From Lachnospiraceae bacterium (lineage in GTDB: Bacteria; Bacillota; Clostridia; Lachnospirales; Lachnospiraceae): a stretch of 41,207 bases of DNA. A model generated the notes under the pieces. The model was not told where the DNA came from. It searched no databases and worked only from the letters and a program-made list of their open reading frames with translations. The position numbers and the translations under genes were made by a program. Below, piece after piece: positions 1-9,457 of this stretch (its first letter is position 1; every line of letters begins with the position of its first letter). The stretch lies in contig JAJPXU010000048.1 in the NCBI GenBank assembly GCA_021205305.1, positions 1 through 41,207 on the forward strand. The letters are read 5' to 3'.

Positions 1-12
1 CTTAACCATATC

Positions 13-849
13 TTACCACCCAAGCACTCCAAATAAAACTGTCTCAATGATATTCAGCCGGCTCACTACAAACATCAGGACAAAATACCCCAGCAGCACC
101 AGATAAGCCGTCTTGTCCCGTTTCTGATAGACAAGCGGACGCATTTTCGTCCGTCCCTCACCTCCGTGGTAGCCCCGCGCTTCCATCGCCATCGCCAGGT
201 CATTTGCGCGGCGAAAAGCAGAAATAAAGAGCGGCACCAGCAGCGGCACCATGTTTTTCGCTCTCTGAATCAGATTGCCAGACTCAAAGTCCGCGCCACG
301 CGCCTGCTGTGCTTTCATGATTTTATCCGTCTCTTCCAGAAGAATCGGGATAAACCGCAGCGCAATGGACATCATCATGGCGATTTCGTGCACCGGTACG
401 TGAACCTTTTTCAGGGGAGAAAGAGACTTCTCCATCCCGTCGGTCAGGTCATTCGGGGTCGTCGTCAGCGTCATCACAGACGAACCGATGATCAGATAAA
501 TCAGACGCACCGCCATGGAGACAGCGGTCTTGACGCCCTCCACCGTGATCTGAAACACCCAGAATTTCACCAGGACGGTACCCTGTACCAGAAACAGGTT
601 GAAAATGACGGTGATCATCAACAGCATCAGAATCGCTTTCAGCCCTTTAATCATATATTTAAAGGGAACCTTTGACACGCGTATCACAGTGGCCAGAAAC
701 AGGGTCGCCACCAGATAGGACTCGATCTTTCCGAATGCAAACAGGGATATGATAAATACCATTGTTCCTGCGAGTTTTACCCTTGGGTCCAGTTTATGAA
801 TGACCGAATCGGTCGGATAATATTGGCCTAACGTAATCTCTCTTAACAT
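13..849 (-). CDS. ecfT: Energy-coupling factor (ECF) transporter transmembrane protein EcfT
   Basis: ORF with EcfT/CbiQ-like sequence (YYPTDSVIHKLDPRVKL start, AMAMEARGY motif, multiple hydrophobic helices); adjacent to two EcfA ATPases. Confidence 0.93.
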   Translation of the reverse strand: MLREITLGQYYPTDSVIHKLDPRVKLAGTMVFIISLFAFGKIESYLVATLFLATVIRVSKVPFKYMIKGLKAILMLLMITVIFNLFLVQGTVLVKFWVFQITVEGVKTAVSMAVRLIYLIIGSSVMTLTTTPNDLTDGMEKSLSPLKKVHVPVHEIAMMMSIALRFIPILLEETDKIMKAQQARGADFESGNLIQRAKNMVPLLVPLFISAFRRANDLAMAMEARGYHGGEGRTKMRPLVYQKRDKTAYLVLLGYFVLMFVVSRLNIIETVLFGVLGW

Positions 850-971
850 GGTCTGCTTCTTTCTGTAATTTGTTATTCGTATTGCGTCCGGCTGCTGTTT
901 TTCTTTTCACATTTCATTTTAGCAGCTCATTTCAGCAACTTTTCAGCAGTTCTATTATTAACCGCTCTCTG

Positions 972-1838
972 TTAACAATTTTCTGCTTTCGCACTTTTTA
1001 AGCACCGCGCAATGGATTCCGCCGCTTCCTGGGCCGTCGCCGCGTCTGTGTCGACATCCCAGCCCAGCGCGGCCAGCTCGTGCATCAGATAGACCTCCTG
1101 CGGCGCAGCCAGTCCTACTGCCTCCAGCTCCTTGTAATGGCGGAACACCTTCCTGGGCTCATCGTCATACAGGACCTCACCCTTATTCATCACGATAATG
1201 CGCTGCACATAGCGGGCGACATCCTCCATGCTGTGCGACACGAGGACAACCGTAATCTTCCGCTCCTGGTGCAGCTTCGCCACCTGATCCAGAATGTCGT
1301 CACGGCCTCTGGGATCCAACCCGGCCGTAGGCTCGTCCAGCACCAGCACCTCCGGTTCCATCGCCAGGATCCCGGCAATCGCCGCGCGCCGTTTTTGTCC
1401 GCCGGAAAGTTCAAAGGGGGATACTTTATAATACTCCTCCCCCAGGCCGACCAGCTTCAGCGCCTCCGCTGCACGCCGTTCGATCTCCTCTTTTTCCAGC
1501 CCCAGATTCTTCGGTCCAAAGCAGACATCGGTAAAAACATCCGTCTCGAACAGCTGGTACTCCGGATACTGAAAAACCAGGCCAACCTTACTTCGGAGCT
1601 GCTTCATGCTGTAGCCTTCCGCGTAAATATTTTCATTATTATAATAGATCGTCCCCGATGTTGCTTTGAGCAGCCCATTCAGGTGCTGAATCAGTGTCGA
1701 TTTTCCCGAACCGGTATGGCCTATGATGCCGATAAACTGGCCGTCCGGCAGCTCCAGATTGATATCCTTCAGGGCATGCTGCTCAAACACCGTGCCGTTG
1801 CTGTACGTATAATTCAAGTGTTCAATCCGAATAGACAC
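972..1838 (-). CDS. ecfA2: ECF transporter ATP-binding protein EcfA2
   Basis: Walker A GHTGSGKST, signature LSGGQKRR, Walker B VLVLDEPTAGLDP. Track ORF begins at 1856; GTG at 1838 with upstream AAGGAG is the more likely start ((M)SIRIEHLNYTY). Confidence 0.9.
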   Translation of the reverse strand: MSIRIEHLNYTYSNGTVFEQHALKDINLELPDGQFIGIIGHTGSGKSTLIQHLNGLLKATSGTIYYNNENIYAEGYSMKQLRSKVGLVFQYPEYQLFETDVFTDVCFGPKNLGLEKEEIERRAAEALKLVGLGEEYYKVSPFELSGGQKRRAAIAGILAMEPEVLVLDEPTAGLDPRGRDDILDQVAKLHQERKITVVLVSHSMEDVARYVQRIIVMNKGEVLYDDEPRKVFRHYKELEAVGLAAPQEVYLMHELAALGWDVDTDAATAQEAAESIARCLKSAKAENC

Positions 1839-1912
1839 GTGCCGTCTCCTTTCCAATGCTTCTCACATAAAAGTACAAGCATTCCATTCTCATCAAAACA
1901 TGTTCCGTAAAA

Positions 1913-2779
1913 TCAGGAAGCCTGCCTGTCCCGATAGGCCTGCAGCTCCTCCACCAGTTCCTCATTCGACAAAATATCCGGCCGCAGATCAAATCCCATC
2001 CTGCGCAGCTCATGTGTGACCAGTGTCGCCTGAGGCACATCCAGCCGATATGACTTCAGCTCCTCCACACGGCCAAACACCTCATGCGGAGTACCCTGCA
2101 TGACGATCTTCCCGGCATCCATAACGATTACCCGATCCGCATCAATCACCTCTTCCATATAATGCGTGATCAAAATCACCGTCACATGCTCTTTCTGATT
2201 CAGCTCGTGTACAGTCCGGATGACATCCTTTCGCCCATTCGGATCCAGCATGGCAGTCGGCTCGTCCAGGACAATGCACTTTGGCTTCATTGCCACCACG
2301 CCCGCAATCGCTACGCGCTGTTTCTGCCCGCCGGAGAGCTTATTCGGCGAGTGGGAGCGGTATTCCCACATGCCGACCGACTTCAGGCTGCTCTCCACCC
2401 GCTGCCAGATCTCCTCCTGCGGAACGCCCATATTCTCCGGTCCGAAGCCAACATCCTCATCCACAATCGTCCCGATGATCTGATTGTCCGGATTCTGAAA
2501 CACCATACCGGCCGTCTGCCGGATCTCCCAAAGCTTCGACTCATCCTGTGTGTCCTTGCCGTCCACCCAGAGCGTTCCTTCGCTCGGAAGCAGAATGGCG
2601 TTGATGTGCTTCGCCAACGTAGACTTTCCGGAACCGTTATGGCCCAAAATAGCGATAAAATCACCGGCCTCCACCTCCAGATCCACGCCGTCGACCGCTC
2701 TCTGCTTCGATTCCACATTTCCGTTCTCATCCAGCTTTAAATAATCAAAAGCAAGCTTCGCCGCTTTTACAATTCCCAT
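1913..2779 (-). CDS. ecfA1: ECF transporter ATP-binding protein EcfA1
   Basis: GHNGSGKST, LSGGQKQRVAIAG, CIVLDEPTAMLDP; ecfA1-ecfA2-ecfT order. Confidence 0.92.
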   Translation of the reverse strand: MGIVKAAKLAFDYLKLDENGNVESKQRAVDGVDLEVEAGDFIAILGHNGSGKSTLAKHINAILLPSEGTLWVDGKDTQDESKLWEIRQTAGMVFQNPDNQIIGTIVDEDVGFGPENMGVPQEEIWQRVESSLKSVGMWEYRSHSPNKLSGGQKQRVAIAGVVAMKPKCIVLDEPTAMLDPNGRKDVIRTVHELNQKEHVTVILITHYMEEVIDADRVIVMDAGKIVMQGTPHEVFGRVEELKSYRLDVPQATLVTHELRRMGFDLRPDILSNEELVEELQAYRDRQAS

Positions 2780-2799
2780 TTTATGTCCTCTCTTAATCT

Positions 2800-2984
2800 A
2801 TAAAAAAGTGTGCTTCGCACACACTCGCGAATTGATTGAATTTCAAGAAGCACACTTTTTTGCCGCGCCGGATGCGTATTGCGAAGCAATAAAACACCCT
2901 ACGCATCCGTGCGCATAAATTTTTGTCCGATAGGGAAGTTCGGAGAACTTTCCTATTGGATAAAAAAGTGTGCTTCGCACACAC
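2800..2984. repeat. Intergenic palindrome cluster bounded by a 25-bp direct repeat (ataaaaaagtgtgcttcgcacacac at 2800-2824 and 2960-2984)
   Basis: 15-bp perfect inverted repeat 2802-2816/2847-2861; 9-bp inverted repeat ggatgcgta/tacgcatcc 2870-2878/2900-2908; 14-bp near-perfect inverted repeat 2927-2940/2946-2959. Confidence 0.8.
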
Positions 2985-3010
2985 CCGCCCGCCCCGGCGG
3001 CAAACCATAC

Positions 3011-4066
3011 TCAGTCATGCAGTAACGCTTCATGTTCGATGGATGACACGGGTGCTGTAGAACTTCCGATCACCAGATCGGCATCAAAAATCAGACGGGA
3101 TTCCACCTGTTTTCCTTCGATCAGATCAAACATCAGCTGAATCGTCGCCTCCGCCATCTCTCTGCGCGGCTGTCGGATCGTTGTGATAGATGGTTCGTAA
3201 TAGGAAGCCATGTCCAGCCCGTCAAAACCTGCCACGGAACAGTCCGCCGGAACCATCATCCCTGTGTCAAAAAGCGCCTTGCAGGCGCCAACCGCCATCC
3301 GGTCCGATATTGCGTAAATACAGGTAAACTTTTCCCCTGACTCCAGCAGTTCCTTCGTCAGTCGATAGCCGCTTTCCATAGAAAATGTCTCCAGATCCTC
3401 CGGCGTCCACTTTACCAGATTCTCATTGTATGAAATTCCATGCCCTTCCAACGCTTTCTGATATCCCCTGTGACGCAGCATACCAACGCTGGCGTCATCT
3501 CTGCTCGCGGTCAGCAGCGCAATTTTTTTATGACCACAGGAACAAAGGTAATCGACCATCCTCCGGCTTTCTTTCTCATTGTCAACCGAAACAGAAGGAT
3601 ACTCTCCGCCCATATCTGCGGCATCAGCCGTACTCAGCACAAACGGAACCGAAAGCTGTCTCAGCTTCTCATCCGTCCGATTCGTGACACCGCCCAGAAA
3701 GACAATTCCTTTCAAACGCTTTTCCTTCTCAATCCGGAGAGCAACGTCCACCTCATCCTCAAACTCTTCCACATGCTGTAAAACAAACGAATACTTCTTT
3801 TCATTTGTCTCCCGCTCCAGTATACGGATCATCTCACCAAAAAAAGGATTACTGATACCCTTAATCAACACAGCAATCGTATTGGATTCCGAGCGTTTGA
3901 GATTACGCGCGCTGTTATTTGGCACATAATTATATTTTTGAATCGTATCCAGAACCTTCTGCCGGGTCTCTTCATTAATATCCGGGTGGTTATTAATCGC
4001 CCTGGATACGGTACTCACTCCTACGCCACATAGCCGGGCAATCTCTTTTATGGTAATCTGCTCCAT
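3011..4066 (-). CDS. LacI family transcriptional regulator
   Basis: N-terminal HTH TIKEIARLCGVGVSTVSRAINNHPDINEETRQKVLDTIQKYNYVPNNSAR and periplasmic-binding-like effector domain; RBS upstream. Confidence 0.95.
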   Translation of the reverse strand: MEQITIKEIARLCGVGVSTVSRAINNHPDINEETRQKVLDTIQKYNYVPNNSARNLKRSESNTIAVLIKGISNPFFGEMIRILERETNEKKYSFVLQHVEEFEDEVDVALRIEKEKRLKGIVFLGGVTNRTDEKLRQLSVPFVLSTADAADMGGEYPSVSVDNEKESRRMVDYLCSCGHKKIALLTASRDDASVGMLRHRGYQKALEGHGISYNENLVKWTPEDLETFSMESGYRLTKELLESGEKFTCIYAISDRMAVGACKALFDTGMMVPADCSVAGFDGLDMASYYEPSITTIRQPRREMAEATIQLMFDLIEGKQVESRLIFDADLVIGSSTAPVSSIEHEALLHD

Positions 4067-4068
4067 AC

Positions 4069-4214
4069 TGCTTCCTTCCTAATGCGCCAGTGTCTTTATT
4101 CAGATCTTTTGCTGCCTTCCTTATGCGCCAGTACCTTCTATTCGAGCATCGGCTTCTGCCGCATGCTCGCGCGCCTGGCGCAGGCAGCTTTTGCTGCCTT
4201 CCTTATGCGCCAGT
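4069..4214. repeat. Three related ~24-bp repeats (tgctgccttcct[t/a]atgcgccagt) interleaved with hairpins
   Basis: Units at 4069-4091, 4107-4132, 4189-4214; hairpins gagcatcggc-ttct-gccgcatgctc and aggcagc-tttt-gctgcct. Confidence 0.7.
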
Positions 4215-4350
4215 GCGCATATTATAGCAACTTACCTCCTAAAATGCAAGGTGGAATATGACAGCCACCGGAAATCGAAAAACGAACAGGAGGTGACTTA
4301 TCTCACTTCCTGCTCGTTTACCCCTGTTTTCCACGCCTGTCTGTCTTTTC

Positions 4351-5856
4351 TTATTTTCTCAAACGCCCGTATACCTCATTTATTCTTCGGATTTTCCCGG
4401 CAAGTTCATCCGTAAACTGGCCCTGCCGCAACCGCCATTTCCAGTTTGATCCCAGGGTAGACGGATGATTCATCCGGGCTTCCTCTCGCAGGCAGAGATA
4501 ATCCTGCATCGGAATAATGGCGGTATCTGCAACGCTTTCCAGGGTCAGGCGAACAAAAGCCCACACAGTCTCAGAACGATCCTCGTCTTTTAAAGACAAA
4601 TACTCTGCCGCCAGGAAACGATCCTCCTCTGTCAATTCGTCATACCATGCAGCCAGCGTCTGGTTATCATGTGTTCCTGTGTACACGACACAGTTTTTCG
4701 TGTAATTGTAAGGCATATAATCCCCAGCTTCCCGGGAATCAAAGGCAAATTCCATAACCTTCATGCCCGGATATCCGGTTTCCGCTACAAGACGTTCCAC
4801 ACTCTCTGTCAGATAGCCCAGATCTTCCGCGATGATCCGCAATTCTCCATCCAAAAACTTCTGTTCAAAATGCGCTTTCACCGCACGAAAAAAATCCATG
4901 CCCGGTCCCGGCTGCCATCTGCCGCCCGCCGCTGTTCCAGCTTCATAGGGAATCGCGAAATACTCATCAAAGCCCCGGAAGTGATCCACCCGCACCACAT
5001 CATACAGAGAAAAGCAGTGTTCCAGACGTCCCAGCCACCAGGCAAACCCTGTCTTTTTATGGTACTCCCAATTGTAAAGAGGATTTCCCCAAAGCTGCCC
5101 GTCCGCGGAAAAAGCATCGGGCGGACACCCTGCCACCCGCAGCGGCCGGCGCTCATCATTAAACTGAAAAAGCTGCGGATTCGCCCAGCTGTCTGAGCTG
5201 TCAAAAGAAACATAGATCGGAATATCCCCGATGATCCGGATTCCACGCTCATTCGCGTATGCTTTCACAGCCGTCCACTGTTTCGCAAACTCATATTGCA
5301 AAAAGCAGTAAAACAGAATCTCCTCCCGGCACATTTCCTGATAACACGCCATCACTCCCGGATGGCGCATGCGAATCTCCTCATCCCACTCATCCCAGCT
5401 TTTCCCGCCAAAACAGTTTTTTACCGCCATATACAGGCTGTAATCCGCAAGCCAGCTTTTCTGTGTTTCGCAAAATTGCTGAAATTCCTCATTTTTTTCC
5501 GGCTCTGCCCTTCGAAACGCCTGTTTCAGCACCAAAAAACGATTCTGGTAAAGTTTCGCATAATCCACAGAAGCCTCATCTGTCCCAAAATCCAGGTTCT
5601 CGTAATCACTCTTTTCAAGCAGGCCTTCCGCGGCAAGCGTATCCAGATCAATAAAATACGGGTTGCCCGCAAAAGCGGAAAATGACTGGTAAGGGGAATC
5701 TCCGTACCCAGTCGGTCCCAACGGTAAAATCTGCCAGTATGTCTGCCCGGCTGCAGACAGCTGGTCAATAAACGCGTAGGCTTCCTTTGAAAAACAGCCA
5801 ATTCCATACGGGGATGGGAGGCTTGACACCGGAAGCAAAATACCACATGTTCTCAT
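4351..5856 (-). CDS. malQ: 4-alpha-glucanotransferase (GH77, amylomaltase)
   Basis: RTCGILLPVSSLPSPYGIG, RIIGDIPIYVSFDSSDSWANP, VRVDHFRGFDEYFAIP, YTGTHDNQT; RBS upstream of ATG at 5856. Confidence 0.96.
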   Translation of the reverse strand: MRTCGILLPVSSLPSPYGIGCFSKEAYAFIDQLSAAGQTYWQILPLGPTGYGDSPYQSFSAFAGNPYFIDLDTLAAEGLLEKSDYENLDFGTDEASVDYAKLYQNRFLVLKQAFRRAEPEKNEEFQQFCETQKSWLADYSLYMAVKNCFGGKSWDEWDEEIRMRHPGVMACYQEMCREEILFYCFLQYEFAKQWTAVKAYANERGIRIIGDIPIYVSFDSSDSWANPQLFQFNDERRPLRVAGCPPDAFSADGQLWGNPLYNWEYHKKTGFAWWLGRLEHCFSLYDVVRVDHFRGFDEYFAIPYEAGTAAGGRWQPGPGMDFFRAVKAHFEQKFLDGELRIIAEDLGYLTESVERLVAETGYPGMKVMEFAFDSREAGDYMPYNYTKNCVVYTGTHDNQTLAAWYDELTEEDRFLAAEYLSLKDEDRSETVWAFVRLTLESVADTAIIPMQDYLCLREEARMNHPSTLGSNWKWRLRQGQFTDELAGKIRRINEVYGRLRK

Positions 5857-5881
5857 CCCTCTTCTCCTCTCTTTTCTTCTC

Positions 5882-6811
5882 TCATCCCTTGACCGCACCC
5901 GCGATCACACCTTCAATAATATACTTCTGACAAGCCAGATAAAAAATAACAATCGGGATGATCGCCAGCACAAGTACAGCCATCATCGCCCCCCAGTCCA
6001 GCTGACCATGACTCTGTTTTAAATACTGCACGGCAATCGGAATGGTGCGATACTTATTGACATTCAGAACCAGACTTGGAAGGAGGTAATCGTTCCACAC
6101 CCACATCGCCTCCAAAATGGCGATGGTCACCGTTGTTGGTTTCAGAATCGGAAAAATTACGCGGAAAAAGGTCTGAAGCGGATTGCAGCCATCAATCACC
6201 GCCGCCTCCTCAATTTCCAGAGAAATACTGCGGATAAACCCGCTGAACATAAATACCGCCAGCCCCGCGCCAAATCCCAGATACACCACAATAATTCCCA
6301 GCGGATTTGCCAGATGAAGCATATTGGCAAATTTAGACAGCGTAAACATCACCATCTGAAACGGCACTACCATGGAAAACAGGCAAAGCAAATAAATAGC
6401 TTTCGACAGCTTCGTATGGACGCGTGTCAGATACCAGGCCGCCATCGAACAGAAGAGAATAATCGCCAACACACTCCCCACGGTGATAAACAGCGACACG
6501 CCGAAGCAGGAAAAGAAATTGGTTTTCTCCAGTGCGTTTTTATAATTCAGCAGGCCGCACATCGCCTTTTCAATCCCGGCTTTCCATTTCTCAAATCCAT
6601 CCTCGAAGAGAGATTTCGTACTGATTCCAAACGGATATTTGAAAATATATGCCTTTCGCTTAAATGAGTTCAAAAGGACGACAAAAATCGGTGCAATCCA
6701 TCCCAGGCTCAAAAACGAGAAAACCGCTGTAAGAATGCCGCTGTGTCTGGATCGTCTTGCCGCGTTCACCAGATCACTGGATTTCGCACCAGAAGCTATT
6801 TTTTTTGCCAT
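5882..6811 (-). CDS. Carbohydrate ABC transporter permease, MalG-like
   Basis: MalG-type membrane topology with EAA loop (EIEEAAVIDGCNPLQTFFRVIFPILKP). Confidence 0.92.
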   Translation of the reverse strand: MAKKIASGAKSSDLVNAARRSRHSGILTAVFSFLSLGWIAPIFVVLLNSFKRKAYIFKYPFGISTKSLFEDGFEKWKAGIEKAMCGLLNYKNALEKTNFFSCFGVSLFITVGSVLAIILFCSMAAWYLTRVHTKLSKAIYLLCLFSMVVPFQMVMFTLSKFANMLHLANPLGIIVVYLGFGAGLAVFMFSGFIRSISLEIEEAAVIDGCNPLQTFFRVIFPILKPTTVTIAILEAMWVWNDYLLPSLVLNVNKYRTIPIAVQYLKQSHGQLDWGAMMAVLVLAIIPIVIFYLACQKYIIEGVIAGAVKG

Positions 6812-7668
6812 TACGCCTGCACCTCCTTGCTCGTCGTCAGTTTATTCTGTGCCACCGCGATCACCGCGACCAGAATAAAGAAAATCACCGCTTTCGCCTG
6901 TCCGACTCCCTGCCAGCCCGTCGTACCATACATCGTATCATAAATATTCAGCGCAAGCAGCTGCGAGAGCTTGCCCGGATTGCCCCCGGTCAGAGCCAGG
7001 TTCTGATCGAACAGCTTGAACCCGTTCGTCAGCGTCAAAAATGTACAGGTACTGATGGTCGGCATCAGCATGGGAATGATCACATAGCGAAGCCTCTGCC
7101 AGGAACCTGCGCCATCAATCTTCGCTGCCTCAATCAGATCGCCCGGCACATTCTGAATCCCGGCGATGTAGATGACCATCATATATCCGATCTGCTGCCA
7201 GCAAACAACAATAATCAGCCCCCAGAACGCATACCACTGCGTAGAGACAATGGTCTTTGAAAAATTCTGCAGAACCGCGTTGAAAATCATTAACCAGATA
7301 TAACTCAGGACAATTCCGCCGATCAGGTTCGGCATGAAAAACACCGTCCGAAACAGATTTGTTCCGCGAATGCCCTTCGTAAGCGCCATTGCAATCGCAA
7401 ACGCGACCACATTGATAATTGTCATAGACACCAGGGTAAACAGCGCCGTATACCAGATCGAGTGCAGAAACGTCGTGTCCAGCTCGCCGTTCACATAAAA
7501 AATGCGGGTATAATTCTTCAGACCGACCCAGGTCCAGTCCGTAACTGTCGTAAATTTACAAAAGGACAGGAACACACCGTAAACAAACGGCACAATAAAT
7601 CCAATCGTAAAAGCGGCCAGCATCGGAAGAACAAAGATCGGAAAATACTTTCGGATCGATTTTTCCAT
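6811..7668 (-). CDS. Carbohydrate ABC transporter permease, MalF-like
   Basis: EAA loop LIEAAKIDGAGSWQRLRYVIIPMLMP; overlaps downstream permease. Confidence 0.92.
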   Translation of the reverse strand: MEKSIRKYFPIFVLPMLAAFTIGFIVPFVYGVFLSFCKFTTVTDWTWVGLKNYTRIFYVNGELDTTFLHSIWYTALFTLVSMTIINVVAFAIAMALTKGIRGTNLFRTVFFMPNLIGGIVLSYIWLMIFNAVLQNFSKTIVSTQWYAFWGLIIVVCWQQIGYMMVIYIAGIQNVPGDLIEAAKIDGAGSWQRLRYVIIPMLMPTISTCTFLTLTNGFKLFDQNLALTGGNPGKLSQLLALNIYDTMYGTTGWQGVGQAKAVIFFILVAVIAVAQNKLTTSKEVQA

Positions 7669-7764
7669 AAAAACCCTCTCTTTTCATTACACGGGAAACC
7701 GAGACAGCCAAAACGCCCCGGTATCCGCTGACAACAGCCAGGAAGCGCGAATGGTAGTGAAAGA

Positions 7765-7793
7765 AAGGGCAGGTGAATCAATCACCCACCCTT
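7765..7793 (-). terminator. Hairpin between solute-binding protein and permease genes (terminator/attenuator or mRNA-stability stem)
   Basis: On - strand aagggtgggtga-ttga-ttcacctgccctt followed by tctttc; ~12-bp stem with two G:U pairs. Confidence 0.55.
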
Positions 7794-7893
7794 CTGAGCC
7801 ACACAATTCGAATCCGCTTCCGCCGCAGATTACTCTTTGACAAAAGCTACGTGCTTTCTGTCTCTGCAGGCGTAGCCTCAAACAGCCTCTGTT

Positions 7894-9264
7894 TTATTCC
7901 TCATTTGCCAATGCCCACTGATTCGCCCAGCCATCTACAAATGCACTCACCACTGCATCCCAGTCGCCGCTGCCATCTGAATAAGCAGTCAATGCCGATA
8001 CCACATCTGCTCTCCAGTCATCGACATTCGGCGTAGCATTAAAGCTCCAGGCCACAGAAGTCTTGCCAGCCTCCGCATAGGTATTCACCATCTGCGCGAA
8101 TCCGTTGCTGGACTCGTAATCGCCTGTAAAGGTATCAAACGGAGTCGTAAGCCCCATCACATTCGTCAGAGAATCACGGCCTTCGTCAGAAGTGATCACC
8201 CACTCCAGGAATGCAAGCGTCGCCGCGATATCCGCTTCGGAAGCCTGGCTGTTCACTGCCCAGTAATTTTCTGTGCCAACCGCAAGTCCTTCGTTTTCGT
8301 CATCTACTCCAAAATAAATCGGCATCATGCTGATGTCATCCGCAGTCACAAGATAGCCGTTCTCCTCATTGATCAGAGCGGAATACTCCCAGTCACCATT
8401 CTGGTAGAACACTGCCTCGCCCATGCCAAATTCTGTCTCCGCATTCAATGCGCCGGATGCCAGCGTCGCCGGATCCGCGTCAGAGTAAGTCGTGTACATA
8501 TTCCAAACCCGCTTAAAATTGTCCAGGTATGTGCCGTCAATCTCTGCCTCACCACTGATCAGGTCTACACCGTCATCAAGGAATTCATAGTAAAGAGGAA
8601 GTCCCGCGAGATGTCCGGAAAATCTCCAGGAAGAGCCAGAGTCCAGACCTGCACTTGCAAATGCTCCTGCCAGTTCAAAATCTGTACCTGCGTCCGCAAG
8701 CGCCTCATTCAGCTCATCCAGACGCTCTGTGATGTCTGCCGCTACGGCTTCCAGGGTATCCAGACTGTCAATCTCTCCCGCATCCGCAACTACCGCGCCA
8801 TCCAGTCCGCAGTAAATATCAAGAATTGTCTTGTTATAAATAATACCATAGCACTCATAGCAGTTCGCGATGCCGGCGGTCTTGCCATTGTATTCAATCA
8901 CCAGCGACGAATCAGTCAGATGCTCATAGAGAGCACTTCCCGTCAGATCATAAGTGTAATTATCCCATGTCGCCGCATCAGAAGTATTCCCAATCGTAAA
9001 AATAGTCGGCGGATCAGACTTCGCCATCTCAGACTGAAGTGTCGTATTATACTGTCCATCCGCCGCCGTCAGTACCGTCACCTCTACTCCGGTCTGCTCC
9101 GTATACAGAGCCGCCAAATCCTGCCATGCTTCATCCGTCTCCGGCTTAAAGTTCAGCAGATAAACCTTCCCTGTCTCTTCTGCCTGTACCGGTGCCGCTA
9201 TAAAACTCGCTGCTACCACTGCCGCTGAGCCACGTAAAAAGTCTCTTCTGGATATTTTCTTCAT
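7894..9264 (-). CDS. Extracellular solute-binding protein (sugar ABC transporter, MalE-like) with a twin-arginine signal peptide
   Basis: MKKISRRDFLRGSAAVVAASFIAAPVQA signal; SBP family 1-like body; upstream of MalF/MalG permeases. Confidence 0.9.
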   Translation of the reverse strand: MKKISRRDFLRGSAAVVAASFIAAPVQAEETGKVYLLNFKPETDEAWQDLAALYTEQTGVEVTVLTAADGQYNTTLQSEMAKSDPPTIFTIGNTSDAATWDNYTYDLTGSALYEHLTDSSLVIEYNGKTAGIANCYECYGIIYNKTILDIYCGLDGAVVADAGEIDSLDTLEAVAADITERLDELNEALADAGTDFELAGAFASAGLDSGSSWRFSGHLAGLPLYYEFLDDGVDLISGEAEIDGTYLDNFKRVWNMYTTYSDADPATLASGALNAETEFGMGEAVFYQNGDWEYSALINEENGYLVTADDISMMPIYFGVDDENEGLAVGTENYWAVNSQASEADIAATLAFLEWVITSDEGRDSLTNVMGLTTPFDTFTGDYESSNGFAQMVNTYAEAGKTSVAWSFNATPNVDDWRADVVSALTAYSDGSGDWDAVVSAFVDGWANQWALANEE

Positions 9265-9334
9265 AAAACAAACCCTTCCTTTCAGAAAAATAAGTGTTCT
9301 GCGCCTATATGGAATCCTTACCGATATCGATTCC

Positions 9335-9346
9335 GGTAACGTTTCC
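9335..9346. promoter_or_regulatory. Candidate LacI-family operator upstream of the SBP gene
   Basis: ggtaacgtttcc, a near-palindrome centred on CG; overlaps an interrupted palindrome ttaccg-N10-cggtaa; lies just downstream of a predicted promoter. Confidence 0.5.
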
Positions 9347-9359
9347 AGTTGATGGTTTT

Positions 9360-9388
9360 ATAATATCATAAAGAATTTCCGGATGCAA
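9360..9388 (-). promoter_or_regulatory. Candidate sigma-A promoter for the SBP-permease-malQ-lacI operon
   Basis: - strand TTGCAT-N17-TATTAT. Confidence 0.5.
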
Positions 9389-9457
9389 GTCTTTTCTTTT
9401 TTCTCTCTACATTTTCGTCCTTTTCACTGAATTTTTCAAACTTTTTTTGTATGGTTT

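Noticed and set aside
2793-3008. 71-aa - strand ORF MVCRRGGRVCAKHTF...
   Set aside because: Lies entirely within palindromic intergenic repeats; composition follows the repeats.
7765-7793. Intergenic SBP-permease hairpin as a novel regulatory RNA
   Set aside because: Single stem followed by a T-rich tract is adequately explained as an attenuator or stability hairpin common between malE-like and malF-like genes.
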